From Chitinophagaceae bacterium 26-R-25 (lineage in GTDB: Bacteria > Bacteroidota > Bacteroidia > Chitinophagales > Chitinophagaceae), in NCBI GenBank assembly GCA_029906195.1, contig JARWSJ010000001.1, positions 744,001-808,000 of the forward strand: DNA of 64,000 nucleotides, read 5' to 3'. The position numbers and the translations under genes were made by a program. Positions within the stretch are counted from its first letter, which is position 1. The number at the start of each line of letters is the position of its first letter. The notes below the pieces were generated by a model. It did no database searches. It was not told the DNA's origin and was given only the letters and a program-made list of their open reading frames with translations. Shown here piece after piece: positions 16,128-25,309 of the stretch.

Positions 16128-17771
16128 ATGAAAAACACAACGCTAATTGAATTTAAGGAAGTGATTCTCGAGAAATTTGTCTCGGAAGATGCGATTCCGG
16201 CGGAGTTTGCTTTGTCTGAACAACTGCATCAAAAAAAATATTTGTGCAATGGTGAGATGAAAGAATGGAACGGAAAGACGGAGCCCGTTTATTCACCGGT
16301 ATGCATTAAGAGAGGTGATATTCTGGAAAGAAAACTCATCGGTTCTTATCCTGTGTGTACAGAAGCAGAAGCGATAGAAGCATTGAATGCAGCTGTTGCA
16401 GCTTATAACCACGGACGGGGCGAATGGCCAACCATGAGTGTGGCAAAAAGAATTGAGTGCGTAGAAAAGTTTACCAAGAAAATGCTTGAGCAAAAAGACA
16501 TCGTGGTAAAACTGATCATGTGGGAAATTGGAAAATCGTATGCAGACTCTATAAAAGAATTTGACAGAACTGTTGAATATATCTATGCCACTATCGATGC
16601 ACTTAAAGATCTTGACAGACAGTCTTCCCGCTTTGAAATAGAGCAGGGCATCGTAGCGCAGGTGCGCCGTTCACCGCTTGGTGTGGTGCTTTGTATGGGG
16701 CCGTTCAACTACCCGTTGAATGAAACTTTCACAACGTTAGTGCCAGCTATGATCATGGGGAATACGCTTCTTTTCAAACCTCCAAAACACGGTACGTTAT
16801 TGCATTATCCGCTACTACAGGCTTTCAAAGAATGTTTCCCTAAAGGCGTTGTGAACACAATTTATGGACGCGGACATTCTATCGTTCCTGCCTTAATGCA
16901 ATCCGGCAAAATAGATGTGCTTACGTTGATCGGTTCGAGCCGCGTAGCGGATCAGTTGAAGAAGCTGCACCCTAAAGTAAACAGACTGCGTGCGATCCTT
17001 GGTCTTGATGCGAAGAACGCTGCTATCATTACTCCAAAAGCAGATCTTGCGTTGGCGGTACAGGAAACTATTTTGGGTTCGTTGTCTTTCAACGGACAAA
17101 GATGTACTGCGTTGAAAATTATTTTCATTCACCATAGTTTGGCAGACAGATTCATCGAGCAATTAAATGCAGCCATCGCGAAGCTAAAATTCGGGATGCC
17201 ATGGGAAAGTGGTGTGAGCATTACCCCACTACCTGAGCCCGGCAAACCTGCTTACCTTGCGGGATTGATAGAGGATGCGAAGGCACACGGCGCAAGAGTG
17301 ATGAATGAAAACGGCGGCCAAACAGTTGAGTCTTTTGTATATCCGGCAGTGTTGTATCCGGTAAATGAAAAAATGAAAGTGTACCGCGAAGAACAATTCG
17401 GTCCTGTGGTTCCCATTGTTCCTTACTACAGTCTTGAAGAGCCTGTGCAATACCTGATCGAATCTACACACGGTCAGCAAGTGAGTGTGTTCAGTAACGA
17501 TCCTGAGGAAGTGGCTTCGCTGATCGACCCGTTGGTGAACCAGGTGAGTCGTGTAAACATCAACTGCCAGTGCCAGCGTGGTCCGGATGTGTTTCCATTC
17601 ACTGGAAGAAAAGACAGTGCTGAAGGTACTTTATCAGTACATGATGCATTGCGTTCCTTCTCTATCCGTTCACTCGTCGCTACAAAACTGACTGACTCTA
17701 ATAAACAATTGCTGAACGACATTGTGAATAGTGATCATTCGAACTTTTTGAGTACGAAGTTTCTTTTCTAG
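16128..17771 (+). CDS. gapN: NADP-dependent glyceraldehyde-3-phosphate dehydrogenase-type ALDH
   Basis: 547 aa aldehyde dehydrogenase of the GapN-like group, which oxidises glyceraldehyde-3-phosphate to 3-phosphoglycerate without forming 1,3-bisphosphoglycerate. Seen: coenzyme-binding GPFNYPLNET, KPPKHGTL, the catalytic Cys326 in FNGQRCTALK, and EEQFGPVVPIVPY. It is longer than most ALDH (about 480 aa) owing to an N-terminal extension of about 60 residues. The usual general-base motif ELGGK is replaced by GLDAK, so the Glu is not in its normal place (see findings). No operon partners; strong terminator downstream. Specificity is inference from overall similarity. Confidence 0.75.
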   Translation: MKNTTLIEFKEVILEKFVSEDAIPAEFALSEQLHQKKYLCNGEMKEWNGKTEPVYSPVCIKRGDILERKLIGSYPVCTEAEAIEALNAAVAAYNHGRGEWPTMSVAKRIECVEKFTKKMLEQKDIVVKLIMWEIGKSYADSIKEFDRTVEYIYATIDALKDLDRQSSRFEIEQGIVAQVRRSPLGVVLCMGPFNYPLNETFTTLVPAMIMGNTLLFKPPKHGTLLHYPLLQAFKECFPKGVVNTIYGRGHSIVPALMQSGKIDVLTLIGSSRVADQLKKLHPKVNRLRAILGLDAKNAAIITPKADLALAVQETILGSLSFNGQRCTALKIIFIHHSLADRFIEQLNAAIAKLKFGMPWESGVSITPLPEPGKPAYLAGLIEDAKAHGARVMNENGGQTVESFVYPAVLYPVNEKMKVYREEQFGPVVPIVPYYSLEEPVQYLIESTHGQQVSVFSNDPEEVASLIDPLVNQVSRVNINCQCQRGPDVFPFTGRKDSAEGTLSVHDALRSFSIRSLVATKLTDSNKQLLNDIVNSDHSNFLSTKFLF

Positions 17772-17798
17772 GAATTAGGAATTAGAAATTAGGAATTA

Positions 17799-17837
17799 AT
17801 AGCGTAGCATTCTTAAAGGAGTGCTGCGCTATTTTAT
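17799..17837 (+). terminator. Rho-independent terminator after gapN
   Basis: AATAGCGTAGCA pairs with TGCTGCGCTATT over 12 bp with one G-U pair, loop 12, then TTTAT. It follows a GGAATTA repeat arm (17769-17800) that overlaps the TAG stop codon. Confidence 0.7.
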
Positions 17838-17885
17838 ATCATGGATATCCATAGCTAAGATGGTTGAAAAAATAGAAGGTGTTGC

Positions 17886-17974
17886 TTGTCATCCCGACGA
17901 AGGAGGGATCTGAGTTTAACACTGGCATGGATGTTTAATTAAACACCCAGATCCCTCCTTCGTCGGGATGACAA
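17886..17974. repeat. 27-bp perfect inverted repeat (TCATCCCGACGAAGGAGGGA family)
   Basis: Arms 17886-17912 and 17948-17974 are exact reverse complements of each other (TTGTCATCCCGACGAAGG... and CCTTCGTCGGGATGACAA), spacer 35 bp. A single copy of the right arm occurs at 12668-12694. Right after it, 18082-18110 carries ATTATTAATTA units that abut the next gene's promoter. Confidence 0.9.
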
Positions 17975-18120
17975 ACTGCCTTTCTTTACTGGTCGCGGTT
18001 TCTATGGTTTCTGAAAAAAATTTTGAACTAAACAATATTGAGTTCTTAATTCATAGTTCAAAATTGTCTGCAAGCTGCCCTCTTAATTATTCATTATTAA
18101 TTATTAATTACCTTCGCGCC

Positions 18121-18495
18121 ATGTCAAAAGTTATCTCAACTGTCGGCCTTCTTTTACTATCCAATTCGTTTATGACACTCGCGTGGTATGGCCACTTGAA
18201 ATTTTTTGCGAAAGATTCCAATCATTCGTCAACGCCTTTGTGGACCATCATTTTAATAAGCTGGGGATTGGCTTTTTTTGAATATTGTTTCCAGGTACCT
18301 GCGAACAGAATTGGTTCTTCTGATTTCGGTGGTCCTTTTACATTGGTGCAGTTAAAAGTGATCCAGGAAGTCATCACGCTGATAGTGTTCATGATTTTCT
18401 CCGCATTATTTTTCAAGAACGTACAGTTTACAATGAACCACTTAATAGGGTTTTGTTTTCTAGTGGTTGCAGTGTATTTTATTTTCAAGAAGTAG
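18121..18495 (+). CDS. DUF486/DMT-like small membrane protein
   Basis: 124 aa from the ATG at 18121, with four predicted membrane helices: VISTVGLLLLSNSFMTLAWY, TPLWTIILISWGLAFFEYCF, VIQEVITLIVFMIFSALFF and LIGFCFLVVAVYFIF. The pattern matches the DUF486 family of small inner-membrane proteins related to drug/metabolite transporters. A longer in-frame extension to 17968 is translated repeat and is rejected. TACCTTCG four bases before ATG may be its -7 box. Function unknown. Confidence 0.8.
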   Translation: MSKVISTVGLLLLSNSFMTLAWYGHLKFFAKDSNHSSTPLWTIILISWGLAFFEYCFQVPANRIGSSDFGGPFTLVQLKVIQEVITLIVFMIFSALFFKNVQFTMNHLIGFCFLVVAVYFIFKK

Positions 18496-18511
18496 TTACT
18501 GCGAAATACTT

Positions 18512-18578
18512 ACCACTAAGGCACTAAGGACACTTAGCCTCACTAAGAGAAACTTAGTGTCCTTAGTGCCTTAGTGGT
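18512..18578. repeat. CACTAAGG hairpin between convergent genes
   Basis: Perfect 23-bp inverted repeat: 18512-18534 (ACCACTAAGGCACTAAGGAC...) and 18556-18578, loop 21 bp that itself holds CACTAAG/CTTAG. It fills the gap between two convergent genes and could end transcription both ways. Confidence 0.9.
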
Positions 18579-18603
18579 GAAAAAGGAGTGCCCAAGGCGC
18601 AAC

Positions 18604-19956
18604 CTAGTTTTTCTCCCCGGCCTTATACACTGCAAAAATCTTTCTTGTATTCTTTATATTTCCCACAGGATTTGCATCAAGCACAATAAAATCGGCGGTC
18701 TTACCTTTTTCAATGGTGCCAAATTTATCATCGATCTTTAGAAGGACAGCGGCGTTTTTTGTGGCAACAGTAATTGCTTGCAATGGCGTCAGTCCTGCCT
18801 GTACGAGCAGTTCCATTTCAAGGTGTTCAGAAAAGCCTTGCGCACGAATGGGCGTAGCGCCGGAGTCTGTGCCCAGGCAAATAAGAATGCCTGCATCATG
18901 CAATTTCTTCACGTTGCGTAAAACAGTTTGAAAGGCCACTTCGTTCTTTGCGAGGTCGGGCGACTTCCTTAAGTCGTCCTGGTATTTCTGCGACGTGATC
19001 ATTTCATACACACCGGGCTCTAAAGATTTCTTAAAGAACGTATCGTTGATCCAATCCGCTTTGCGTGCATAGATGTAAGCAAATTCATCGAGCGAAAGGG
19101 TAGGAATGTACATCACGTTTTTTGCCTTCATTTGCTGAATTAGCGTGTCGTCGATGACTTTGTCGCGAATGCTGTGTACGAGAATATCTACACCATCTGC
19201 AACAAGTTTTTTTGCGTCATCCAAATAATATACATGAGACGCTACACGAAGATCGTGTTTATGAGCCTCGTCAATAATCGCTTTGTAAATAGATGGATTC
19301 ATTTTGGGAAACTTGCCACCAAAATCATCCAACCACATTTTAATCACATCGGGTTTGACATTAGCGACGCTGTCCATGTCTTTAGCCACGTCTGCAATTG
19401 TTGACGGTCGGAAAACCATGTCCATGGACGTGCCCAAAGGGGGAGCACCATTGGGAACACCAAAGCCATATCCGGCGCTGTGGTAACGGGCACCGGGCAG
19501 CAAGCCTGTTAATGATGAATCTCTCAATCCACTTTGAAAAAGCATCGGTCTGTCCGTGCCCATTACCAAAATATTGGTCACGCCATAATCTTCATATTGC
19601 CTGAGCTGTCGCAAAATATTGTCTCTTGTGTAGAAAGAGCCATTTGCAGTCGTTCCTTTCAGGTTGCCGACGTGCACGTGCGTGCTGATGATTGCGGGCA
19701 TAACTGTTTTACCTTTCAAATCAATTTCCGTTGCGTCGGTAACATGTTGATCCGGCCCTATAGCAGCAATGGAATCTCCCTGTACAAGAATATCGGTGTT
19801 GTCGATAGGGGCGCCACCATTGCCATCAATTAGTGTGACATGTTTGAAAAGAGTAGCATTGTCGCTTTTAGCATCTTTATCACTGCTCTTTGGCTGACTG
19901 TTGCACGCAGTCAAAACGACGGATAGCACGAATAAGGCGGAGATGTATGTTTTCAT
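18604..19956 (-). CDS. Amidohydrolase-family lipoprotein
   Basis: 450 aa from the ATG at 19956, giving a lipoprotein signal (ALFVLSVVLTACNSQ). Amidohydrolase fold: the first metal motif HVHVGN follows GKTVMPAIISTHVHV (about residues 85-100), later HVYYLDDAKKL and the aspartate in CLGTDSGATPIRAQG, then FGTIEKGKTADFIVLDANP, typical of imidazolonepropionase/prolidase-like members. It would act in the periplasm on an amide or cyclic substrate, which cannot be named. An upstream ATG at 20007 adds 17 residues lacking signal character. Confidence 0.8.
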   Translation of the reverse strand: MKTYISALFVLSVVLTACNSQPKSSDKDAKSDNATLFKHVTLIDGNGGAPIDNTDILVQGDSIAAIGPDQHVTDATEIDLKGKTVMPAIISTHVHVGNLKGTTANGSFYTRDNILRQLRQYEDYGVTNILVMGTDRPMLFQSGLRDSSLTGLLPGARYHSAGYGFGVPNGAPPLGTSMDMVFRPSTIADVAKDMDSVANVKPDVIKMWLDDFGGKFPKMNPSIYKAIIDEAHKHDLRVASHVYYLDDAKKLVADGVDILVHSIRDKVIDDTLIQQMKAKNVMYIPTLSLDEFAYIYARKADWINDTFFKKSLEPGVYEMITSQKYQDDLRKSPDLAKNEVAFQTVLRNVKKLHDAGILICLGTDSGATPIRAQGFSEHLEMELLVQAGLTPLQAITVATKNAAVLLKIDDKFGTIEKGKTADFIVLDANPVGNIKNTRKIFAVYKAGEKN

Positions 19957-20036
19957 AAAACAAATTGTTTGTGGTTTGTGACGTTGACATGTTGCTGCGA
20001 TGCACAAAATTCGTGGAAGTGTAGCCTCGAATGTTT

Positions 20037-20132
20037 ACCACTAAGGCACTAAGTACACTAAGTTTCACTAGGGATTGTTTATCGTTTAGGCATTTCTTAG
20101 TGAAGCTTGGTGTACTGATTGTCTTAGTGGTT
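20037..20132. repeat. CACTAAGG inverted repeat
   Basis: Arms around 20037-20070 (ACCACTAAGGCACTAAGTAC) and 20095-20132 (CTTAGTG...GTCTTAGTGGT), degenerate compared with the copy at 18512. It lies in the 340-bp divergent gap; the rest of that gap (20133-20284) holds only AT-rich sequence. Confidence 0.75.
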
Positions 20133-20284
20133 TTGTGGTGTGACCACTGTACTTCTTACAAAGCACCGACGATTAACGTTTTATGAAATATACAATTTTT
20201 ACCGCAGCATGTTAAGTGGATGTTATTTTATAATTGATTGCCCTTTTATATTCGGCTGTTTAGTGAAATTTTAATTGAATCAAC

Positions 20285-20292
20285 TAATTTTG
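20285..20292 (+). promoter_or_regulatory. Putative -7 box, 4 bases before a GTG start
   Basis: TAATTTTG, exact TAnnTTTG match, ending 4 bases before the GTG at 20297. Suggests a leaderless transcript for the efflux operon. Confidence 0.45.
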
Positions 20293-20296
20293 GCCC

Positions 20297-20662
20297 GTGC
20301 CAAATAGAATATTTACCCATAGAACTCCATTCAAAGTTATGCTGCTACTCGTTTTCAGCATATTCTATTTTGTGCAGGCTCAGGCAAGTTTTATTGCTTG
20401 CGCTTATAATGATTACCCAACAATCTCATCAGCAAAACAATCACACGGTTTCAATATTTCCCAGAAAGGGAAAGAGAAAAAGGCACTTGCAAAGCTAAAC
20501 AAGCGTTACCAGGCTGCTAATTTTGTTGCAATTCTTCCTTTAACAGTCGAAGTGGAAAAGCCATTTTGCCTTGTAGAAAAAGAATGGCAGCAGTTTTTCT
20601 TCGATATTCCCATCAATTATCCTTATTGCTTATCGTTACGGGGTCCGCCCGCTTTTGATTAA
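20297..20662 (+). CDS. Small secreted protein leading the efflux operon (C-terminal LRGPP motif)
   Basis: 121 aa from GTG 20297; an ATG at 20339 gives the minimal signal peptide MLLLVFSIFYFVQAQASFIA. The mature part is short, has few Cys, and ends YCLSLRGPPAFD. The C-terminal GPP motif recurs in the unrelated-looking small protein at 53862-54179 (FCSLKGPPMV), which precedes a TonB receptor, and more loosely in the HYC_CC_PP protein at 37814. Only 39 bp separate it from tolC, so it is probably co-transcribed. No known domain; a role in metal or stress sensing at the envelope is speculation. Confidence 0.6.
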   Translation: MPNRIFTHRTPFKVMLLLVFSIFYFVQAQASFIACAYNDYPTISSAKQSHGFNISQKGKEKKALAKLNKRYQAANFVAILPLTVEVEKPFCLVEKEWQQFFFDIPINYPYCLSLRGPPAFD

Positions 20663-20701
20663 TTCCGGTTCTCTATTTTATTAATCAAAAGAAAATGTTT
20701 T

Positions 20702-22096
20702 ATGCTTGTTTTACGAAGTAAAGCAGCAAAGTTGACTGCATGCATTATTGTGTGTATAAGTCCTTTGTTGTCTTTGGCGCAGGCACAGTCAGTGTCCCTG
20801 CAAAGCTTAATTGATTCTGCAACACATCACCTGCCGGTACTTGACCAGAAAAGGGCGCTCGTTAAAAGTGCGAATGCGCAGGTTGACTATGTTCGTCATA
20901 ATTTTTTGCCATCAGCAGTTGTGGCCGATGAGCTGACCTTAGGCACCGATAATGGAGTGCCCGGTTCGTACTGGTCCTTTGGCATCATTCCTTCTACGTC
21001 TTCCGGAATAAGAAGCAGCAACGATTACCAGTCTGCCTTTGGCAATATTGCCATTTTATACAGTCAATACAATCTGATCAATTTCGGTTTAAAAAATGCA
21101 AAAGTTGAGCAGGCAAAAATGTATGCCGATGTTAACAATGCAGATCTTGAAAAAGAAATCTATCTCCTGAAGTGGCAGATTGCCAAACTGTATTTTGACC
21201 TGAAAAAAAATACCTATCAGCTTGAAGTGGATGCGCAAAATGTAAAGCGCAATGAGGAGATTTATAAAGTGATACAAGCCGTTACGCTAAGCGGCATCAA
21301 GGCCGGAGCCGATTCTTCGATGGCAATGGCGGAGCTTTCCAAAACGCGTATCAATTACAATCAGACACTGGGGCAGGTTTTCCAGTTGCAGCAGCAGTTA
21401 TCTTTTCTCACCGGTATTCCCCAGTATAACCTGAGTATGGATACTACTGCAAAGGATGGTTACAAACATTCAGTGCAGGCGATATTGTTGCAATCTGACA
21501 GTGCGCAAAATCCATTGACTGACTATTACGAGAAGCAAAAGAAAGTCTACGAAGCAACAGAGGCACTGGTGAAGAAGAGTTACATGCCGAAAGTGTTGCT
21601 GTCTGCAAGCACGTGGGCTAGAGGCTCGGGTATTGATTACAATGGAACTTTTAAAACAGATCCCTCTGGCCTCGGGTACCAGCGCGTCAACTATATGGCG
21701 GGTCTTACTTTATCGTACGATCTTTTTAATGGCGTGCACAAAAGAGATGAACTTGCTGTAAGCAAATACAATGCACAGGCAAGCGACTATGCCTTGCAGC
21801 AGCAACGACTGGCCCTGCAAAACGCAAATGCACAGGCAAACGAAGCCATCAATACAGCGTATAAAAATTTGAAGGAAATTCCTATCCAGATCAAATCATC
21901 CACCGATACGTATAATCAAAAAAGAGCGCAGTACAAAGCAGGTATCATCAACCTGATCGATCTCACCAATGCGTCGTATGTGTTGTACAGATCTCAAACG
22001 GATTATGTGCGCACGCTGAGCGACTGGTTGCTGGCAAACCTTGATAAAGCTGCAGCCACAGGCAATCTTGATCAATTTATTCAATCCGTAAAATAA
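20702..22096 (+). CDS. TolC-family outer-membrane efflux protein
   Basis: 464 aa with a signal peptide ending near LSLAQAQS. Two TolC repeats with long helices (ALVKSANAQVDYVRHNFLP, AKVEQAKMYADVNNADLEKE, QNANAQANEAINTAYKNLKE). YKAGIINLIDLTNASYVLYRSQTDYV near the C-terminus is the typical second-repeat ending. It forms the outer-membrane channel for the RND pump encoded 6 bp downstream. Gene order tolC-permease-adaptor is common in Bacteroidota. Confidence 0.85.
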   Translation: MLVLRSKAAKLTACIIVCISPLLSLAQAQSVSLQSLIDSATHHLPVLDQKRALVKSANAQVDYVRHNFLPSAVVADELTLGTDNGVPGSYWSFGIIPSTSSGIRSSNDYQSAFGNIAILYSQYNLINFGLKNAKVEQAKMYADVNNADLEKEIYLLKWQIAKLYFDLKKNTYQLEVDAQNVKRNEEIYKVIQAVTLSGIKAGADSSMAMAELSKTRINYNQTLGQVFQLQQQLSFLTGIPQYNLSMDTTAKDGYKHSVQAILLQSDSAQNPLTDYYEKQKKVYEATEALVKKSYMPKVLLSASTWARGSGIDYNGTFKTDPSGLGYQRVNYMAGLTLSYDLFNGVHKRDELAVSKYNAQASDYALQQQRLALQNANAQANEAINTAYKNLKEIPIQIKSSTDTYNQKRAQYKAGIINLIDLTNASYVLYRSQTDYVRTLSDWLLANLDKAAATGNLDQFIQSVK

Positions 22097-22102
22097 TTAA
22101 CC

Positions 22103-25100
22103 ATGGTAAAAATGGCTTTGAAAAAACCAATTACCATATTGGTTTTGTTTATTGGGCTTTTATTGTTTTCTGTATTAGCCGTCCGCACAATTCCCATTGA
22201 TATTTTCCCCAAACTCAATTCGCCCACCATTTATGTAATTGAGCAATATGGCGGCATGTCGGCAAAACAAATGGAAGGATTTTTTGCTACACGTATGCAG
22301 GATCAGTTCCTGTACATCAATGGAGTAAAAAATATTGAAAGCAAAAGCATACAGGGACTTTCACTTGTCAAGCTGAGTTTTTATGAAGGTACAGATATGG
22401 CCGAAGCCTCTGCACAAGTGGCTTTGCAGGTGAGCAGGACCCAGGCATTTTTTCCGCCGGGCGCATTACCTCCGCAGGTAATCCGCTTCGATGCTTCTTC
22501 ATTGCCGGTAGGAGAGTTGGTGTTCAGCAGCAAGACAAGGTCGCTGAAAGAAATATTTGACCTTGCACTGACGCGTGTAAGGCCAATGTTTGCAACGGTT
22601 CCGGGTATGTCATCCGCACCGCCTTTTGGGTCCAATGCAAGAACGGTGGTGATCAATGTTGATCCGCAAAAATTACGCACGGTGAATATGTCGCCGGATG
22701 AAGTGGTGGAGGCTATTGCAAAAAATAATGCCATAAGTCCTTCGGGAAATATCCGCATCGATAGCACCATGTTTGTAACCTCGGTGAATTCATTAGAGAA
22801 CAAGGTGCAGGCGTTTGAAGACATTCCTCTCCGGAGCAATGGCGCTTCCACGCTGTTTGTAAGAGATGTGGCATCCGTTGCAGACGCCGCCGATGTTACA
22901 GTTTCGTATGCTTTGGTAAATGGCAAACGGTCCGTGTATATTCCTGTGGTGAAAACAGCTGATGCATCCACCTGGGATGTCGTACAAATATTGAAGAAGA
23001 AAATTCCGGAAATGCAAAGCCTTTTGCCGGATGATGTGAGGATAACTTATGCATTTGATCAATCAGTGTTTGTAATGAACTCAGCTAAAAGCCTGATGAC
23101 AGAAGGCATACTGGGTGCTATTCTCACGGGTTTGATGGTGTTGTTGTTCCTGCGTGATTGGCGAAGCAGCCTCGTAGTGATCGTTACAATTCCTGTCGCA
23201 ATATTAAGTGCCGTTTTCTTTCTGAAATTATCGGGGCAAACAATCAATATCATGACGCTGAGCGGCCTTTCACTCGCGATTGGTATTCTCGTGGACCAAG
23301 CAACGGTAACCATTGAAAACATTCACCAGCACTTGGAAATGGGTAAATCAAAACGGCAGGCAATCTATGATGCATGTACTGAAATTACACTTCCATTGAT
23401 GCTTATTTTATTGTGTATTCTTGCGGTGTTTGCTCCGGCCTTTGTAATGTCAGGTGTGCCCAAAGCCATGTTCCTGCCGCTGTCATTGTCCATAGCGTTC
23501 GCGATGATTGTTTCCTTTGTAGCCGCCCAAACATTGGTTCCTGTCATCAGTAACTGGTTGTTAAATGCGGAGATGTTTCAATATCATCATTCGAAAGATC
23601 ATGCGCATGCGGGGCTTGCTTTGAATGCTGCAGAAGTTGATGAAGTGAATGAACACAATTTACAGGATGCAAAACATGTTCATGAAAACGGATTTTTTCA
23701 GCGCATGAAAATGTCGTTGCAAACAAAACTCGATGGCTGGATGAAGCGAAGGCAGTTGATTGTTTCGCTGTATGTATTACTGGTATTGGCCGCAGCGGGC
23801 GTTTGTTATTTTGTTATTGGCAAAGATCTCTTACCTAAAACAAACTCTGGTCAGTTGCAGCTGCGCATCAAACAGCCGGATGGTACAAGGCTTGAAGTGA
23901 CGGAACGCACGACGAAAGATGTTTTGAATATTATCGATAAAACAGTAGAGGGTCATGTGGATATTTCATCTGCATTTGTCGGGTTGGTGCCGAGTAGTTT
24001 TGGCACGAGCAACCTGTATGTGTTCAATGCTGGTACACATGAAGCAGTAATACAAGTTAACCTTGATGAGGATTACAAGGTAAAAATGGATCAGTTGAAA
24101 GAAGAATTGCGCAAGGAAATTGCCCTCAAATATCCGCAGCTACGCATTTCGTTTGAGCCGATCGAGCTGACGGAAAAGATCATGGCGCAAGGGGCCTCAA
24201 CGCCAATCGAAGTGAGAGTTGCCGGGAAAAATATGAAAGACATCAGGGCATATGCCGATATGATTGTAAGCAATATGAAATCGATCAACTATCTGCGCGA
24301 TGTACAAATTCAGCAACCGCTCGACTTCCCTTCAGTCAACATAACGGTGGACCGTTTAAAGCTGGCGCAGATGGGACTAACGATTGATAATGTTACAAGA
24401 AGCATCACTGATGCAACTTCCTCCAGCAGATTTACCAACAAGAATCTGTGGCTTGATGAAAACAGTTCGTACACCTATCAAACACAAGTGCAAGTGCCGG
24501 AATACATGATGAATTCGATAGAACAAATGCAGGCCATTCCTTTGGTCAAGGGGCAGCCGAGACCTGTGCTGGCTGATGTGGCGATGGTTAACAACACGAA
24601 AGTGCCCGGCGAATACGACAGGAGCGGGCCACGAAGATTTGTTACCATCAGCGCCAATATTTTTGATAAAGATCTTGGTGCTGCAACTGCTGCAGTGCAA
24701 AAAGCAATTGATGAGGCAGGAAACCCGCCTGTTGGTTTGGTGACAGAAGTTAAGGGTATGTCATCATTGCTCGTTGAAACGCTTGGTTCGTTGCAAAGCG
24801 GTTTGATTGCCGCAATCATTGTGATTCTGCTGCTGCTTGCGGCCAATTATCAATCGTTTGGATTATCGGTTGCAGTACTGTCGACCGTACCCGCGGTGTT
24901 GCTGGGTTCCATGCTGTTGTTATTGGCAACAGGAGCCACACTCAACCTGCAATCTTACATGGGCATCATCATGTCAACAGGTGTGTCGGTTGCAAATGCG
25001 ATCCTGATTGTTACCAACGCAGAAGCCTTGCGACTTGAGTACAAGGATGCATTCAAAGCGGCGTCCGTGGCTGCCAGTATACGTTTGCGTCCGATCCTGA

Positions 25101-25309
25101 TGACGAGTCTTGCCATGATCGCGGGTATGATTCCAATGGCCAGCGGCCTCGGTGAAGCTGGTGATCAGTCGGCACCACTCGGGCGTGCAGTAATTGGCGG
25201 GTTGATTGCTTCAACATTTGCCGCCTTGCTGATTGTACCTCTTGTTTATGGCTGGATACAGCAGAAAAAAACATTCGAATCCCCTTCATTATTACCGGAA
25301 AACGCATAA
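22103..25309 (+). CDS. RND efflux pump permease with His-rich cytoplasmic loop
   Basis: 1068 aa inner-membrane RND transporter: TM1 ITILVLFIGLLLFSVLAVRT, two periplasmic porter halves (residues about 35-330 and 570-870), TM4 LSLAIGILVDQATVTIENI, and the C-terminal TM cluster ending LLIVPLVYGW. In TM4 the usual paired Asp is Asp-Gln (VDQA). Between TM6 and TM7, at about residues 490-530, a loop contains YHHSKDHAHAGL and NEHNLQDAKHVHENG, rich in His, Asp and Glu, suggesting metal binding. The AcrB/HAE-like or metal (CusA/CzcA-like) class cannot be decided; the His loop favours metals. Confidence 0.85.
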   Translation: MVKMALKKPITILVLFIGLLLFSVLAVRTIPIDIFPKLNSPTIYVIEQYGGMSAKQMEGFFATRMQDQFLYINGVKNIESKSIQGLSLVKLSFYEGTDMAEASAQVALQVSRTQAFFPPGALPPQVIRFDASSLPVGELVFSSKTRSLKEIFDLALTRVRPMFATVPGMSSAPPFGSNARTVVINVDPQKLRTVNMSPDEVVEAIAKNNAISPSGNIRIDSTMFVTSVNSLENKVQAFEDIPLRSNGASTLFVRDVASVADAADVTVSYALVNGKRSVYIPVVKTADASTWDVVQILKKKIPEMQSLLPDDVRITYAFDQSVFVMNSAKSLMTEGILGAILTGLMVLLFLRDWRSSLVVIVTIPVAILSAVFFLKLSGQTINIMTLSGLSLAIGILVDQATVTIENIHQHLEMGKSKRQAIYDACTEITLPLMLILLCILAVFAPAFVMSGVPKAMFLPLSLSIAFAMIVSFVAAQTLVPVISNWLLNAEMFQYHHSKDHAHAGLALNAAEVDEVNEHNLQDAKHVHENGFFQRMKMSLQTKLDGWMKRRQLIVSLYVLLVLAAAGVCYFVIGKDLLPKTNSGQLQLRIKQPDGTRLEVTERTTKDVLNIIDKTVEGHVDISSAFVGLVPSSFGTSNLYVFNAGTHEAVIQVNLDEDYKVKMDQLKEELRKEIALKYPQLRISFEPIELTEKIMAQGASTPIEVRVAGKNMKDIRAYADMIVSNMKSINYLRDVQIQQPLDFPSVNITVDRLKLAQMGLTIDNVTRSITDATSSSRFTNKNLWLDENSSYTYQTQVQVPEYMMNSIEQMQAIPLVKGQPRPVLADVAMVNNTKVPGEYDRSGPRRFVTISANIFDKDLGAATAAVQKAIDEAGNPPVGLVTEVKGMSSLLVETLGSLQSGLIAAIIVILLLLAANYQSFGLSVAVLSTVPAVLLGSMLLLLATGATLNLQSYMGIIMSTGVSVANAILIVTNAEALRLEYKDAFKAASVAASIRLRPILMTSLAMIAGMIPMASGLGEAGDQSAPLGRAVIGGLIASTFAALLIVPLVYGWIQQKKTFESPSLLPENA

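Noticed and set aside
22381-22971. 196-codon minus-strand frame inside the RND permease gene
   Set aside because: Lies wholly within a strong coding region on the other strand and shows no domain.
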